Shown here: in pieces, positions 34,172 through 43,110 of the stretch | Layout of the letters: every line of letters starts with the position of its first letter | Position numbering within the stretch: the first letter of the stretch is position 1 | The notes under the pieces: model-generated | What the model was told of the DNA's origin: nothing | What the model saw: the letters and a program-made list of their open reading frames with translations, nothing else | Database searches by the model: none | Translations under genes and position numbers: made by a program | NCBI GenBank assembly: GCA_041690355.1 | Contig: JAWLHK010000004.1 | Span: forward strand, 62,001-126,000 | Origin: JAWLHK01 sp041690355 [NCBI: bacterium] | Lineage (GTDB): Bacteria; J088; JAWLBW01 | Reading direction: 5' to 3' | DNA length: 64,000 nucleotides

Positions 34172-34263
34172 CTCTAACGGCTGGGCGAGTTGCGGTGGCG
34201 CCAGCCTTCACTTGGTTATACCATGCGCGCCGTTTCGCCATCCGCAAGATCGCCTTGTTAGGC
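34172..34263 (-). other. attC site, outermost
   Basis: 92 bp. Cores CTCTAAC (left) and GTTAGGC (right) enclose the imperfect inverted repeat GGGCGAGTTGCGGTGGCG / CGCCATCCGCAAGATCGCC. The centre (TTCACTTGGTTATACCAT) matches the site at 43003 almost base for base. Confidence 0.85.
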
Positions 34264-34497
34264 TAGGGGCGAAAACCACGCGCCTGTCGCTTATCAAGCA
34301 CTGACCATACATCTTCCAAGGTGAAGGCCGTCCTGCACGAACGGTCGCTGGGTCGATCTGCCGCCAGGTTCGTCAACTGCACGTATCCAACAACAACACG
34401 ACTGGCGCCAGGAGTGAGCGCCGAGTGCCAGGTGTCGCTTGCAAGGTTGCATCGTCTGAGCAAACCCGTTTTAATGCAAAGAACTTACCGAAGCGGC

Positions 34498-35325
34498 ATG
34501 TTCACTTCACAGGAACAAAAAGAGGCGATCTATCTTCTCTGGGATCGAGTTGCCGATTGCGATCGCGCCGACGCCGACGCGTCCATGACGGTTTTGCTGG
34601 AAGGGGCCTGCGCCCTGCTCTCGGCCGGCAACTGTCGTATCGCCATTACCGTGCGACTACCATTCACGGATCCGAGGGATCCACTGCAAGGCTGGCGATT
34701 CCGGGAGCTGATCCACCTATGGGATCAGAAGTCCCTCGCTGCAGTCTGCATAGAGCACGTCGCCGAAACCGAACAGGGCGTCGCCACGGAAGTGGCGATT
34801 GGCTTGTTTCGCGAAGCGGGCCGGTTTCGCGCCGACTTGCTCCAGGACCTCGCCACTCCGGACTATTTCGATACCCCGGACTTTGCCCGCCACTTCGGAG
34901 GCATCGGCGTCAGCGACGCGCTTTTCGTGACGACCCCTCTCGGCGACGGGGCGGAGGTCGGTGTCACGTTTTATCGAATGCATGGGGAGCCGCCGTTCAC
35001 GCCAACGGAGGGGGAACTGGCCGCAGACATCCTGCGTCCGATGAAGTGGCTCCTACGCCGGTTTGCCCTGAGCTACGGGCTGCTGGCCGCAGGCGCCCCC
35101 ATCACCCCGGCCGAACGGCGTGTTTTACAGCAGCTTCTGACGGGTCGCAGCGAAAAGGACATCGCCGCCGACCTCGGCGTGTCGTATCAAACCGTTCACA
35201 AGCACGTCAAACAGATCTACAAGAAACTGGGTGTGAGCAGCCGTGCCGGTGTCGCCGCGCTTTGGCTCGGAAATGGCGAAGACGGTAGCGACCGTTACCG
35301 CGCGCTCTTGCCCGCCCGTTCGTAG
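34498..35325 (+). CDS. LuxR-family transcriptional regulator
   Basis: 275 aa. The C-terminal HTH is TPAERRVLQQLLTGRSEKDI then LGVSYQTVHKHVKQIYKKLG, the LuxR/NarL motif. The N-terminal ~190 residues are a GAF-like or unknown sensor without obvious ligand residues. Reads rightwards, opposite to most genes of the array. It lies inside the interval bounded by attC sites at 34172 and 39146, convergent with the LamG lipoprotein. Start at ATG 34498 (an ATG at 34474 is possible). Confidence 0.85.
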   Translation: MFTSQEQKEAIYLLWDRVADCDRADADASMTVLLEGACALLSAGNCRIAITVRLPFTDPRDPLQGWRFRELIHLWDQKSLAAVCIEHVAETEQGVATEVAIGLFREAGRFRADLLQDLATPDYFDTPDFARHFGGIGVSDALFVTTPLGDGAEVGVTFYRMHGEPPFTPTEGELAADILRPMKWLLRRFALSYGLLAAGAPITPAERRVLQQLLTGRSEKDIAADLGVSYQTVHKHVKQIYKKLGVSSRAGVAALWLGNGEDGSDRYRALLPARS

Positions 35326-35410
35326 CGACCCGAAACTCGAAGCTCGCCCCACCGCTATCCCGATAACCAGGTTGTGCGTCCAGGATTCGCTTCTGCCTCA
35401 TCGTTCGTAC

Positions 35411-38400
35411 CTACTGCCGTTCGTACGGGCCAAGGTCTACGGTGGTATAGACAATGCGGGGATTCCCGTCCAGGTCGACCGGCAGCCACGAGGCCAACAA
35501 GGCATTGTCACCGTTGTTGAGGGCGGCAGAGCCCGCCTGCAGGCGGAAGTTGCCCCCATTCGGATCGACGAAAAGCGGGTCGCCGTTAGACACGCGTGTA
35601 CAGTTGACGATCTCCGAATAGTAGGTCCAGATGTTTCCGCCCACCTTGCAGCCGGCTTCCATGATCGAATCGATGAAGTACAGCTCGTTCCCCTCAGAGT
35701 CCCAGCCGTTTCCGCCGATGTTATCCCGTTCACTATCCCACGTAGCGGTGTTTCCCCACAGGATCGAATTCTGGAATACAAAGATGTGGTCCACGGGGTT
35801 GAGGTTGAGCCCAATACCGCCGTCGTATCTTGCGGTGTTCCGGGCTACGGTCACATTCGTAAACGTGGGATCGCTGCGGTATACGCGCATGCCCCCGCCA
35901 ACGTCTGCCTGATTGTTGACGACAAGCACGTTGAGCATCGTGACATCCCCAAAATAAATATTGATTCCGCCGCCGTCGCTGTCTGACGTATTGCCGTCGA
36001 ACACAGTGTTCACGATCAACGGAGCACCGGCCGCCAACATGCCGCCGCCCCTCATAGACGCCGAGTTACCGGTGAACGTCACCACATCCAACTGCGGTTC
36101 TGTATTGGAGCCAGTGACCATCCCTCCTCCGTCCGCACCGGATGAGTTATTACTGAAGGTAACGACCCATAGCAACGGATTGGAGCCGATGCCAAGATTA
36201 TATAGTCCCCCCCCGGAACCGGTCGCGGCGTTGGCAAAAAACGTAACACGCGTGAGTTCCGCGTCGCTACCGTCCATGTTGCTCATCCCCCCGCCGGGGC
36301 CGCCCGAAGTGTTCTCGTTGAACTCGACGTCGGTGAGCCTGGCGGCTTCGCTTTGCCCGGAGGCGGTCGTCAAATAGAGCCCTCCGCCATGGGCGCCGGC
36401 GTAGTTGGTTGTAAACGTCGTACCGGAGAGGTACACGGCACCTGAAGCGTACATCCCCCCGCCGTAGGCGGCCGTGTTATCGACGATCTCGAGCGAGAGA
36501 AGCCGTGCTTCGGAATCCGTGAGGAGGAGGCCGCCTCCGCGCCCTTCGTTCGCTGCCCCGTCGGCCTTGCCGCCGGTGATCGTGAAGCCGTCGAGCACAG
36601 CCGTCGAATCGGCGCCGGCTGCCGTGACGACGTGGTAGCTGCGCGACTGCCCGTCGGCCAGGATCCCCGACAAAGTGGTCAAATGGGTATCGGGGTCGCG
36701 TTGGCTTCGATTCGTCTCGGTTCCCTGAAAACCGCCGTAGACCTTGACGCCGCTCTTCAGCGCAAAGCTTGCGAAACGGTCCGTTCCGTCGCTTGGGGTG
36801 TACGTGCCTTCGGCGACCCAGATTTCGTCACCGGGCGTGCTCACCTGCATCGCATCCGCAAGGCTGGCGAAAGCTTCGGACCACGACAGGCCTGTTTCCG
36901 GATCGGCCGATTGATCGGGATCGACAAGGATTACGCGGCTCCCGCTCGTACGCGAATAGACCAGCGCCCGTGCACTCGCCCCGCCCTCAACCGTAGCATA
37001 GACGCGGCCAAGACCGACAATACCCGTCGTCACTTCGGCTTCATGCAAACCGGTGGCGGCCACGCTCACGACGGTCTCCCGATCGCTCACCCAGGAGTCT
37101 ACCGGCACGGGTGCGCGGTACTCGCCCCAGGTCGTAGCGGTCACCGTGGCCGTGCTGCCGCCGTTGGCCAAGCGAAATGCCGATGGCGAAAGCGTAACGC
37201 CCGGATCGACGGTGACCCAGGAGACGGCGCCGCTGAACTGACCCTGCAAGGCCGGTGACATTCGCGTCGTGTCGGTGATTGCCGTGCCCATGCCCTGGCG
37301 AAACGCCCAGGCGGCGGCCAAATCGTCGCGATTGGGGTGGTCATCCAGAACCTCCGTATGGCGCCAGGCATCGAGCGTGCCGGCCGTCAATGCCGTACTC
37401 CAGACGCGTACATCGTCGAGCGCTCCGTCGAAATACTGATTGTCATAGCCGAGACCGATGCGGAAGTCGCGTCCATCGGGAACGGCATGGGGCGCCGCCG
37501 GTGTATCGGACGCCACTTCGACGCCATCGAGAAAGAGGCGCCGCTCGATTCCATCCCAACTCGTGGCGACATGGTGCCAGCCGTCGGTGAGATTCACCTC
37601 AGGCGAAGCGAGCGTCGCCCCCCACCAAGAGGTCGAGAGGCCGGTTGACGTCAGTCGAAAGGCAATCGCTTCGTTCGCCGTGCCATAGTTTCCCCAGGCG
37701 GCGATCCCCAGAAGGCCCATGGTATCCGGGCGTATCCACGCCTCCACCGTGTAGGGCTGCCCATTGGCGGGCATGGAGACTTGGGTCGAAAAGGTCTGGG
37801 TCGGAAACGTAACGTGCCCGGAACTTCCGTCGAACTCGAGGGCGTAGTTGGTGCAGGCAATCCAGGCCCAGGCGGGTCGGCCCTGCAGCACGTCTTCTCC
37901 CCCGTGCACGCGGCAACTGCGGCCTGGAATGCCCGGCTGAGACGCGACGGTCACGGCGTAGGCGCTGCCGTCTTCGATCTCCATCGGAAACTCGTAGGTA
38001 CCGTTGGCGTCGACTTGCAGCTCATCGCTGCCCAGGTTGCGAAGGACGACCGTGCCGGAAGTCAGTCCGGAAACGGTGACGGCAACGGGAAACTCTTCCG
38101 TCACGCAGTGGAGGTGGAGCGTAGCGGCCTTGCCGTCCAGTAAACCGGTCGGCCAATCGAGGGTGCAGGTTTGCAGAGGGGAGGAAGGCTGTGCGACAAC
38201 GTCCACGGCGTAGGTGTGTAGATCCGGCAATGCGGAGGCGAAAATGTGCGTGCCGTTGCCATCGATGGCAAGATCGTCGCTCCCATTGTTCAAGAGGAGA
38301 AGGCCGTCGCCCAACAGCCCGGTCACGACGACTTCGATGGGATACTGGTTCGTGACGCAGTCGACGCGAACGTCCACATCGGCCGAGACGGTTCCCGACG

Positions 38401-38914
38401 TCTCCTCCACCGTACAAGTCTGATTGGGATACACGGGCTGGGCGGCCACGGCGACTTCCCACGTTTCTCCGTACGCCACGGGGGTTGGGAATTGGAACTT
38501 GCCGTCCCCGTCGGCGGTGCGTTCAACGCCGTCTTGGTTCCGCAGGAGCAAGCCGATGCCTTGCAAGCCGGAGACCGTACCGCCAAGGGTAAAGGTTTGC
38601 TTCGTGAATCGAGCCTCGACCTCGCAGTTCTCGTGGACGGGCGCCGTCGTGTAGACGTTGCCGTCGAGCGTACCGTCACACCCCTCGACGAAGTCGACGC
38701 GGTAGCCCTCGTCGGGCGTCACCGTGAATTCTGCGGTTTCGCCGTCCGTCACCCCCAGGCTTGCCGGTCCGACGGAGCCCCCTTGCCCGGCCGTGGCGGT
38801 GACGGTCCACTGAACCGCTCCGTTGCGGCGGGCAGGTTTGTCGTCGGAGGAACAACCAGCGACGAGGATGGCGGCAAGGGAAACCACACGCAGGGAATGA
38901 ATGAGTTTCGGCAT
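35411..38914 (-). CDS. LamG/beta-helix surface lipoprotein, array-borne paralogue
   Basis: 1167 aa with the same order as the 22867 protein: lipoprotein signal (VAGC), B-repeat-like domain, three or four short Cys-ending repeats, LamG (PYTVEAWIRPDTMGLLGIA, DGWHHVATSWDG, LFLDGVEVA), BIg2-like, and a beta-helix with G-G-G-L/M ladders ending VDLDGNPRIVYTTVDLGPYE. It is expected to be secreted, lipid-anchored and surface exposed. MPKLIHSLRV at 38914 was chosen as start because it places the signal peptide correctly. It lies between attC sites and reads with the cassettes, but at 3.5 kb it is far larger than usual cassette genes. Confidence 0.9.
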   Translation of the reverse strand: MPKLIHSLRVVSLAAILVAGCSSDDKPARRNGAVQWTVTATAGQGGSVGPASLGVTDGETAEFTVTPDEGYRVDFVEGCDGTLDGNVYTTAPVHENCEVEARFTKQTFTLGGTVSGLQGIGLLLRNQDGVERTADGDGKFQFPTPVAYGETWEVAVAAQPVYPNQTCTVEETSGTVSADVDVRVDCVTNQYPIEVVVTGLLGDGLLLLNNGSDDLAIDGNGTHIFASALPDLHTYAVDVVAQPSSPLQTCTLDWPTGLLDGKAATLHLHCVTEEFPVAVTVSGLTSGTVVLRNLGSDELQVDANGTYEFPMEIEDGSAYAVTVASQPGIPGRSCRVHGGEDVLQGRPAWAWIACTNYALEFDGSSGHVTFPTQTFSTQVSMPANGQPYTVEAWIRPDTMGLLGIAAWGNYGTANEAIAFRLTSTGLSTSWWGATLASPEVNLTDGWHHVATSWDGIERRLFLDGVEVASDTPAAPHAVPDGRDFRIGLGYDNQYFDGALDDVRVWSTALTAGTLDAWRHTEVLDDHPNRDDLAAAWAFRQGMGTAITDTTRMSPALQGQFSGAVSWVTVDPGVTLSPSAFRLANGGSTATVTATTWGEYRAPVPVDSWVSDRETVVSVAATGLHEAEVTTGIVGLGRVYATVEGGASARALVYSRTSGSRVILVDPDQSADPETGLSWSEAFASLADAMQVSTPGDEIWVAEGTYTPSDGTDRFASFALKSGVKVYGGFQGTETNRSQRDPDTHLTTLSGILADGQSRSYHVVTAAGADSTAVLDGFTITGGKADGAANEGRGGGLLLTDSEARLLSLEIVDNTAAYGGGMYASGAVYLSGTTFTTNYAGAHGGGLYLTTASGQSEAARLTDVEFNENTSGGPGGGMSNMDGSDAELTRVTFFANAATGSGGGLYNLGIGSNPLLWVVTFSNNSSGADGGGMVTGSNTEPQLDVVTFTGNSASMRGGGMLAAGAPLIVNTVFDGNTSDSDGGGINIYFGDVTMLNVLVVNNQADVGGGMRVYRSDPTFTNVTVARNTARYDGGIGLNLNPVDHIFVFQNSILWGNTATWDSERDNIGGNGWDSEGNELYFIDSIMEAGCKVGGNIWTYYSEIVNCTRVSNGDPLFVDPNGGNFRLQAGSAALNNGDNALLASWLPVDLDGNPRIVYTTVDLGPYERQ

Positions 38915-39145
38915 GTTTTTCCGGCAAGGCGAGGAGGTTCGATGGATCCGTTCGCATTTCCAGCATGCCCACAGGAGAGAGCCAGCGGCTATGAAGAGGG
39001 CTTTGCGGACGGTACGCAAATGTCAACGTCCGCATTTTAGCCGAATCGGCCGATTCTCGCGGGCCCTAAATAGGGGGGGGCGGGGGGGGCAGACTGCCCT
39101 CAATCCATAGTGGACGGCAGTCGAACTGGAGAAGCGCCCGATGAG

Positions 39146-39226
39146 CGGTAACGTTCGCCATAAGCGGCGGGCAAAAGTAGAGCGAAGCGTCGCTTTTGCC
39201 CTTCCGAGTTGATCGCGTTGTTGGGC
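39146..39226 (-). other. attC site
   Basis: Left core CGGTAAC is degenerate; right core GTTGGGC is canonical. Inner arms GCGGCGGGCAAAAG and CTTTTGCCCTTCCG form a long imperfect hairpin. Lies between the LamG lipoprotein and the DUF3224 cassette. Confidence 0.7.
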
Positions 39227-39300
39227 GACTTATCCATGAAGCGCTGCCTCCACGATATGCCGAATAACAGGGACCTCATCTTTTATCTTTCAAACAAACG

Positions 39301-39711
39301 CTAAGACAGGCCGCTCACATCAAACCAAATGTGATGTGTGCCCTCAGAATCGATTCGCATACCGCCGCCGCCCTTTATTGCCTTGAGGTCGCCTGTACCG
39401 CTGTTTTCTATGATCGAGAAAAACTCGTTGGTTCTGTCTTTTCCACTAGTCGCTGCTGAGTGAATGAAATTGAATGTTCCGCGTTTTCCGTTCAGAGAGC
39501 CCTCGAACGATTCCATAGCGCAATATGCACCCCGCCCGGATGCGGGGTCGAATGCCGCAGTGAATAGTGTCGCTGATCGCCCTTCGATTTGTCCGAAATA
39601 CTGCTTTTCCATGGTGGCAACTCCTGTCGGCAATCCCGTCTGGATTCCCGGCGAGGGCGAAAGGGCTCCCGGCCTAAAGTCTTTGGTCGTAAACGTGCCG
39701 TTGATTCTCAT
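39301..39711 (-). CDS. DUF3224 family protein (cassette)
   Basis: 136 aa, no signal. F-D-P-A-S-G-R-G-A-Y-C-A-M-E-S-F-E-G-S-L-N-G-K-R-G-T-F and SGTGDLKAIKGGGGMRID match the DUF3224 beta-barrel (lipocalin-like fold of unknown function). It is a compact gene between two attC sites, with 36 bp from start to the next site, the usual form of a cassette gene. The ATG at 39711 was chosen over upstream codons since MRINGTFTTKDF begins the family. Confidence 0.85.
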   Translation of the reverse strand: MRINGTFTTKDFRPGALSPSPGIQTGLPTGVATMEKQYFGQIEGRSATLFTAAFDPASGRGAYCAMESFEGSLNGKRGTFNFIHSAATSGKDRTNEFFSIIENSGTGDLKAIKGGGGMRIDSEGTHHIWFDVSGLS

Positions 39712-39753
39712 TGATGTGTGCTTCTCTAGAATATGTGTATCGTCGTGGCGCGG

Positions 39754-39849
39754 GCCCAACGTACATGCCTGAGCGGGCAAGGCCCAGGAAATGCATATAG
39801 CCTACCAAAGATCGCTTCGGGCCGCAGTCCGCTCGAGGCGTTGTTAGAC
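39754..39849 (-). other. attC site
   Basis: Cores GCCCAAC and GTTAGAC are both canonical. Inner arms GCCTGAGCGG and CCGCTCGAGGC pair. The stop codon of the following cassette gene (TAA) is formed by the right core itself. Confidence 0.8.
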
Positions 39850-40404
39850 CCGGGCAGGGACTTCAAAATGCCGCCCTCTATACCAACATTGAAGAAAGGC
39901 TGGGTCTATCCGAAGTGATAGTGACTTAGCATCCGACGTCTCGAGGATCTTCCAGTCGGAGGAGCCAGACCATTTGACCGACGAGATTCGAGCGTTTTCA
40001 ACTAACACATGAAAATTGTGCCCGCACTTCTTGCACTTTGGATAAATCATTTGCCCATCGGGCCATGAGAATTCTGTTGTAGCAAGCATCTGAGTTATCG
40101 AATTCACCGCTGAACAATTCGGGCAGTGGAGCCCAAGCCAAGTTGTTTGAATTGGGCGCGAAGGTGTCTCGTCTTCCTTTGTTTGAGAGATCGTGTCGAT
40201 GTCCGAAGGATCAAAAGGAATATTCGTTTGCCCCTCGATTCCTAAGATCTCGTCAGGGTAAACAATGAGTATGCGATAGGTTTCGCCGTTTTTCAGGCGT
40301 ATCGAAGCAATTGACGTGTCTTGGTGAAACTCATCCAATCCCCCGGGTGGAAGAAGCGAAGCAGGAATTCTAAGTTCGCGAAAATCGTCAGAGAGAAACC
40401 ACAT
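39844..40404 (-). CDS. Zinc-ribbon cassette protein, 186 aa (unknown)
   Basis: No recognised family. A CPNCSAV ... CKKCGHNF pair of C-x2-C knuckles at about residues 92-128 is a probable zinc ribbon. The N-terminal ~80 residues look like a mixed alpha/beta domain. Its base composition is clearly lower in GC than the chromosome. It ends at a TAA within the attC core (39844-39846), as many cassette genes do. Start MWFLSDDFREL at 40404. Confidence 0.8.
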   Translation of the reverse strand: MWFLSDDFRELRIPASLLPPGGLDEFHQDTSIASIRLKNGETYRILIVYPDEILGIEGQTNIPFDPSDIDTISQTKEDETPSRPIQTTWLGLHCPNCSAVNSITQMLATTEFSWPDGQMIYPKCKKCGHNFHVLVENARISSVKWSGSSDWKILETSDAKSLSLRIDPAFLQCWYRGRHFEVPARV

Positions 40405-40481
40405 TGGACAAGAACTCGGATGGGGGGATGTGCGCTTGTGCTCGGCGAACCGTTCCCATAATTGGGGAAGAGGTATGTTCG

Positions 40482-40564
40482 GTCTAACGAATAGGTTTTA
40501 TCCGCCGGCCGAGTGCACGGGTAGTTGTCTCATTCGCGTCCCGGTGGATAAAAGCCCGTTGGAC
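40482..40564 (-). other. attC site
   Basis: Cores GTCTAAC and GTTGGAC. Arms AGGTTTTATCCGCCGG and CCGGTGGATAAAAGCC form a nearly perfect hairpin; the intervening loop is about 25 nt. Confidence 0.85.
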
Positions 40565-40809
40565 GTAACCGCGTACAGCAGAGCCGTAAGAGGAAGCGTA
40601 CCCCCTTCTATGGGGATTGTAAAGCTGAGGCACCTGGGCAAGCGAGTGCCGTGGATGGTTCACGCGGGAGTACTGGACGGCTGGGTAGATTCCTGTTCTG
40701 CAATGGAGTCAATCTGTGCCTCTGATTTTCGCAAAATTCGTCGGTTGTATAGATCTTGCCGTCGCGCCTTTTGCGCGGTCAATGCCAGTCACCCGGTTGG
40801 CTGTCGAGT

Positions 40810-42036
40810 TCATGAGGAATCGCAGTATCCTGCCCGCGCGTTTGCCACCTGACGCCCCCAGGAAGGAAGCAGGAGGACGATCAGCATCGTGCCCTGGCGA
40901 CATCGCTCACACTGGCCGGGCTCGCGGCCTGTAATCTTACGGATGAGGTCTTCTTCGGATGTTGCCCTCTCTGTCGAATTCGGCTGCTTTCCAAGAAGGG
41001 CGCGACACGTCGCAATCTTGGTTTCTTTGGTGCGATTGGCGAAAAGGCCATAATGTCGGATGCGCTGAAACCCCTTGGGGAGCGCATGCAGGAGAAAACG
41101 TCGTAAGAATTCGTCAGCTGGAAGCGTCATGCTTGCCTTGCGATCGCCCTGCTTCCGGTCGCGATAGGAGAATGTGACCGTCTTGTCGCCGATGTGACGA
41201 ATTCGTTCATTCGAGATGGCGACGCGATGGGTGTATCGGCCCAAGTAGCGGAGTACATGCTCTGGTTTGGAGAAGGGCTCTTTGGCGTAGACGACCCATG
41301 GCTTAGCGCGGAGCGTCCGGATCAGGTTTCGGAAAGCAGCTTCTGACGCGTAGACTGCGCTGCGGCCGGGAAATGCCAGCTTGCACTGCTTATATGCAGA
41401 CAGAAGATGGGTGAGATATTTGCCGCGAAAGACCTTGCCGAGCGCTTTGACGGGAAACAAATAGTTGGGTCTTGCGTCCGTCCACGCCTGCCCATCCTCA
41501 GATAGCGCGCCGGCAGGGACAAGGCAATGTAGATGATGATGATCGCCCAGGGTCTGATTCCAGGTGTGCAGGACGGCGAGCACGCCTACCGTACCACCGA
41601 GATGGTTCTTTCCAAAAAGGAGCAAGGTCTCCGAGACGGCACGAAAAAGCATGTTCAGGAGGACCTGCTTATTTACGCAAATCAGCGGATTTAGAGCATG
41701 CGGCAAAGTAAAGACGACATGGAAGTAACCGACCGGCAGGAGCTCTGCCTGGCGCGCTGCAAGCCACCTCTCACGAGGTAAGGCCTGACACTTCGGACAA
41801 TGTCGGTTGCGACAGGAGTTGTAGGCGACGACCTCGTACCCGCATCGATCGCACTGCTCGACGTGGCCGCCCAGCTTCGCTGTCCGGCACTGCTTGACTG
41901 CGCGCAACACTTTGCGCTGATCGCGCCCGAGAGGACGAGAGTTCTCAAGGTCGGCGCCGAAGCGGCGAACGATATCTGCAAGTTCGTGGCGAGGTCTTTC
42001 TGGCTTCCTTGTCGCTCCATGCTCGTGGAGCGACAT
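40810..42036 (-). CDS. IS91-family transposase (HUH/Y2)
   Basis: 408 aa. N-terminal zinc-finger (HVEQCDRCGYEVVAYNSCRN ... RHCPKCQ). HUH motif DHHHLHCLVP at ~180, and YLGRYTHRVAISNERI near 275, in which the nucleophile Tyr lies. This is a rolling-circle transposase. Its length is normal and the frame is undamaged, so the element may be active. It starts 2 bp after the recombinase stop codon. Confidence 0.95.
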   Translation of the reverse strand: MSLHEHGATRKPERPRHELADIVRRFGADLENSRPLGRDQRKVLRAVKQCRTAKLGGHVEQCDRCGYEVVAYNSCRNRHCPKCQALPRERWLAARQAELLPVGYFHVVFTLPHALNPLICVNKQVLLNMLFRAVSETLLLFGKNHLGGTVGVLAVLHTWNQTLGDHHHLHCLVPAGALSEDGQAWTDARPNYLFPVKALGKVFRGKYLTHLLSAYKQCKLAFPGRSAVYASEAAFRNLIRTLRAKPWVVYAKEPFSKPEHVLRYLGRYTHRVAISNERIRHIGDKTVTFSYRDRKQGDRKASMTLPADEFLRRFLLHALPKGFQRIRHYGLFANRTKETKIATCRALLGKQPNSTERATSEEDLIRKITGREPGQCERCRQGTMLIVLLLPSWGRQVANARAGYCDSS

Positions 42037-42038
42037 GG

Positions 42039-42872
42039 CTACGCCATTCCCGCAAGAAGGTCGTCCTGTCCATGGCGGCGCTGTTGCCGCACCTGGAGGT
42101 AGACTTGTGTCGTAAGCAGCGATGTGTGCCCCAGATAGGTCTGTATCGTCCGCAGGTCGACACCCGCCTCTAACAAATGGGTCGCGAAGCAGTGGCGTAG
42201 CGTGTGGATGCCGCGACCACGTTGGAGCTTTGCCTTTCGCCGTGCAGCTTCGTACGCACGTTGGATGGCCGTATCCGATACGGGGCTACCCTGATCGCGA
42301 CCCGGAAAAAGCCAGGTCTCCGGACGATGCAAGCGCCAATAAGTGCGCAGCGTTGCCAGAAGACTGGGTGTCAGCAACGTATAGCGGTCCTTCGCGCCCT
42401 TGCCAAGTTCGACGCGGACCTGCATGCGGTCGCTATCGATGTCCTGGCAGCGCAAATGGGTGAGTTCCTGCAAACGTAAACCCGTTCCGTAGGCCGTCAT
42501 GAGCATCGTGCGGTATTTGCCCGGCCGGCAGGCGGCGAATAAACGCGTCACTTCTTCTCGACTCAGGACTTCGGGCAGTCGTTTAGCTGAACGACGCTCT
42601 GGAAGGACAAAGCTGGCCTCTGGATTCTTGAGGACGTGCACGTATAGAAAGCGCATGGCTGCAGCGGCTTGGTTTACCGAGCTCCATGCGAGCTTTCGTT
42701 CTGTCGTGAGAAAGTGAAGGTACGCCTGTGCTTCGTCATGGCTGATGTGCTCCGGTGAGCGGTGGTAGTGCTTTGCCATCTGGGCGATGGCCGACACATA
42801 GGCTTCGCGGGTCCGAGGAGAAAAACGCCGTAACTCCATCAGCGCGATCATGCGCTTGCGAAGTGGGGTCAT
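42039..42872 (-). CDS. Tyrosine recombinase of the IS91-family element
   Basis: 277 aa. Catalytic residues: Arg in YGTGLRLQELTHLRCQDID, Lys in GKGAKDRYTLL, HTLRHCFATHLLEAG, LGHTSLLTTQVYLQV (Tyr in QVYLQV). It lacks the extra helix between the second and third boxes that marks IntI proteins, so it is not an integron integrase. It belongs to the IS element and is transcribed with the transposase. Confidence 0.9.
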   Translation of the reverse strand: MTPLRKRMIALMELRRFSPRTREAYVSAIAQMAKHYHRSPEHISHDEAQAYLHFLTTERKLAWSSVNQAAAAMRFLYVHVLKNPEASFVLPERRSAKRLPEVLSREEVTRLFAACRPGKYRTMLMTAYGTGLRLQELTHLRCQDIDSDRMQVRVELGKGAKDRYTLLTPSLLATLRTYWRLHRPETWLFPGRDQGSPVSDTAIQRAYEAARRKAKLQRGRGIHTLRHCFATHLLEAGVDLRTIQTYLGHTSLLTTQVYLQVRQQRRHGQDDLLAGMA

Positions 42873-43002
42873 GAATGCCTCCTTAACCTTGGTTATCGCA
42901 GGTGCAGCCTGCGGGAGTCATTCTATTTCGGGAGGAGCGGACCGAGGAAAAACAATCAACAAAAAAGAGGGCACATGCCCCCTCTACCGCGATAGCGGTT
43001 TC

Positions 43003-43091
43003 GTTCAACGTCTGGGCGATTAGCGGTGGCCCATCTTCACATAGTTATACCATACTGCATTTTCGCCATCCGCTAGATCGCCGTGTTAGAC
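43003..43091 (-). other. attC site
   Basis: 89 bp. Cores GTTCAAC and GTTAGAC, arms CTGGGCGATTAGCGGTGG and CGCCATCCGCTAGATCGCC. It shares most of its length with the site at 34172, including the loop (TTCACATAGTTATACCAT). Confidence 0.9.
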
Positions 43092-43110
43092 CAATCGTGT
43101 CTTACTGGCC

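Larger units (their letters stand above)
40800..42985 (-). mobile_element. IS91-family insertion in a cassette (ends approximate)
   Basis: Two genes, a Y2 transposase and an upstream tyrosine recombinase, as in the subgroup of IS91 elements that carries both. The right end holds a strong hairpin at 42966-42985 (AGAGGG / CCCTCT) that may be part of the replication-origin end. No inverted repeat or target duplication is expected for this rolling-circle family, so the boundaries are estimates. The element sits between the attC sites at 40482 and 43003. The 245 bp left of it (40565-40809) holds no gene I can support and may be a remnant of the original cassette. Confidence 0.8.

Noticed and set aside
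42039-42872. A second integron integrase
   Set aside because: A tyrosine recombinase with intact active site, but it lacks the IntI-specific segment and is coupled to the Y2 transposase, so it belongs to the IS91-family element.
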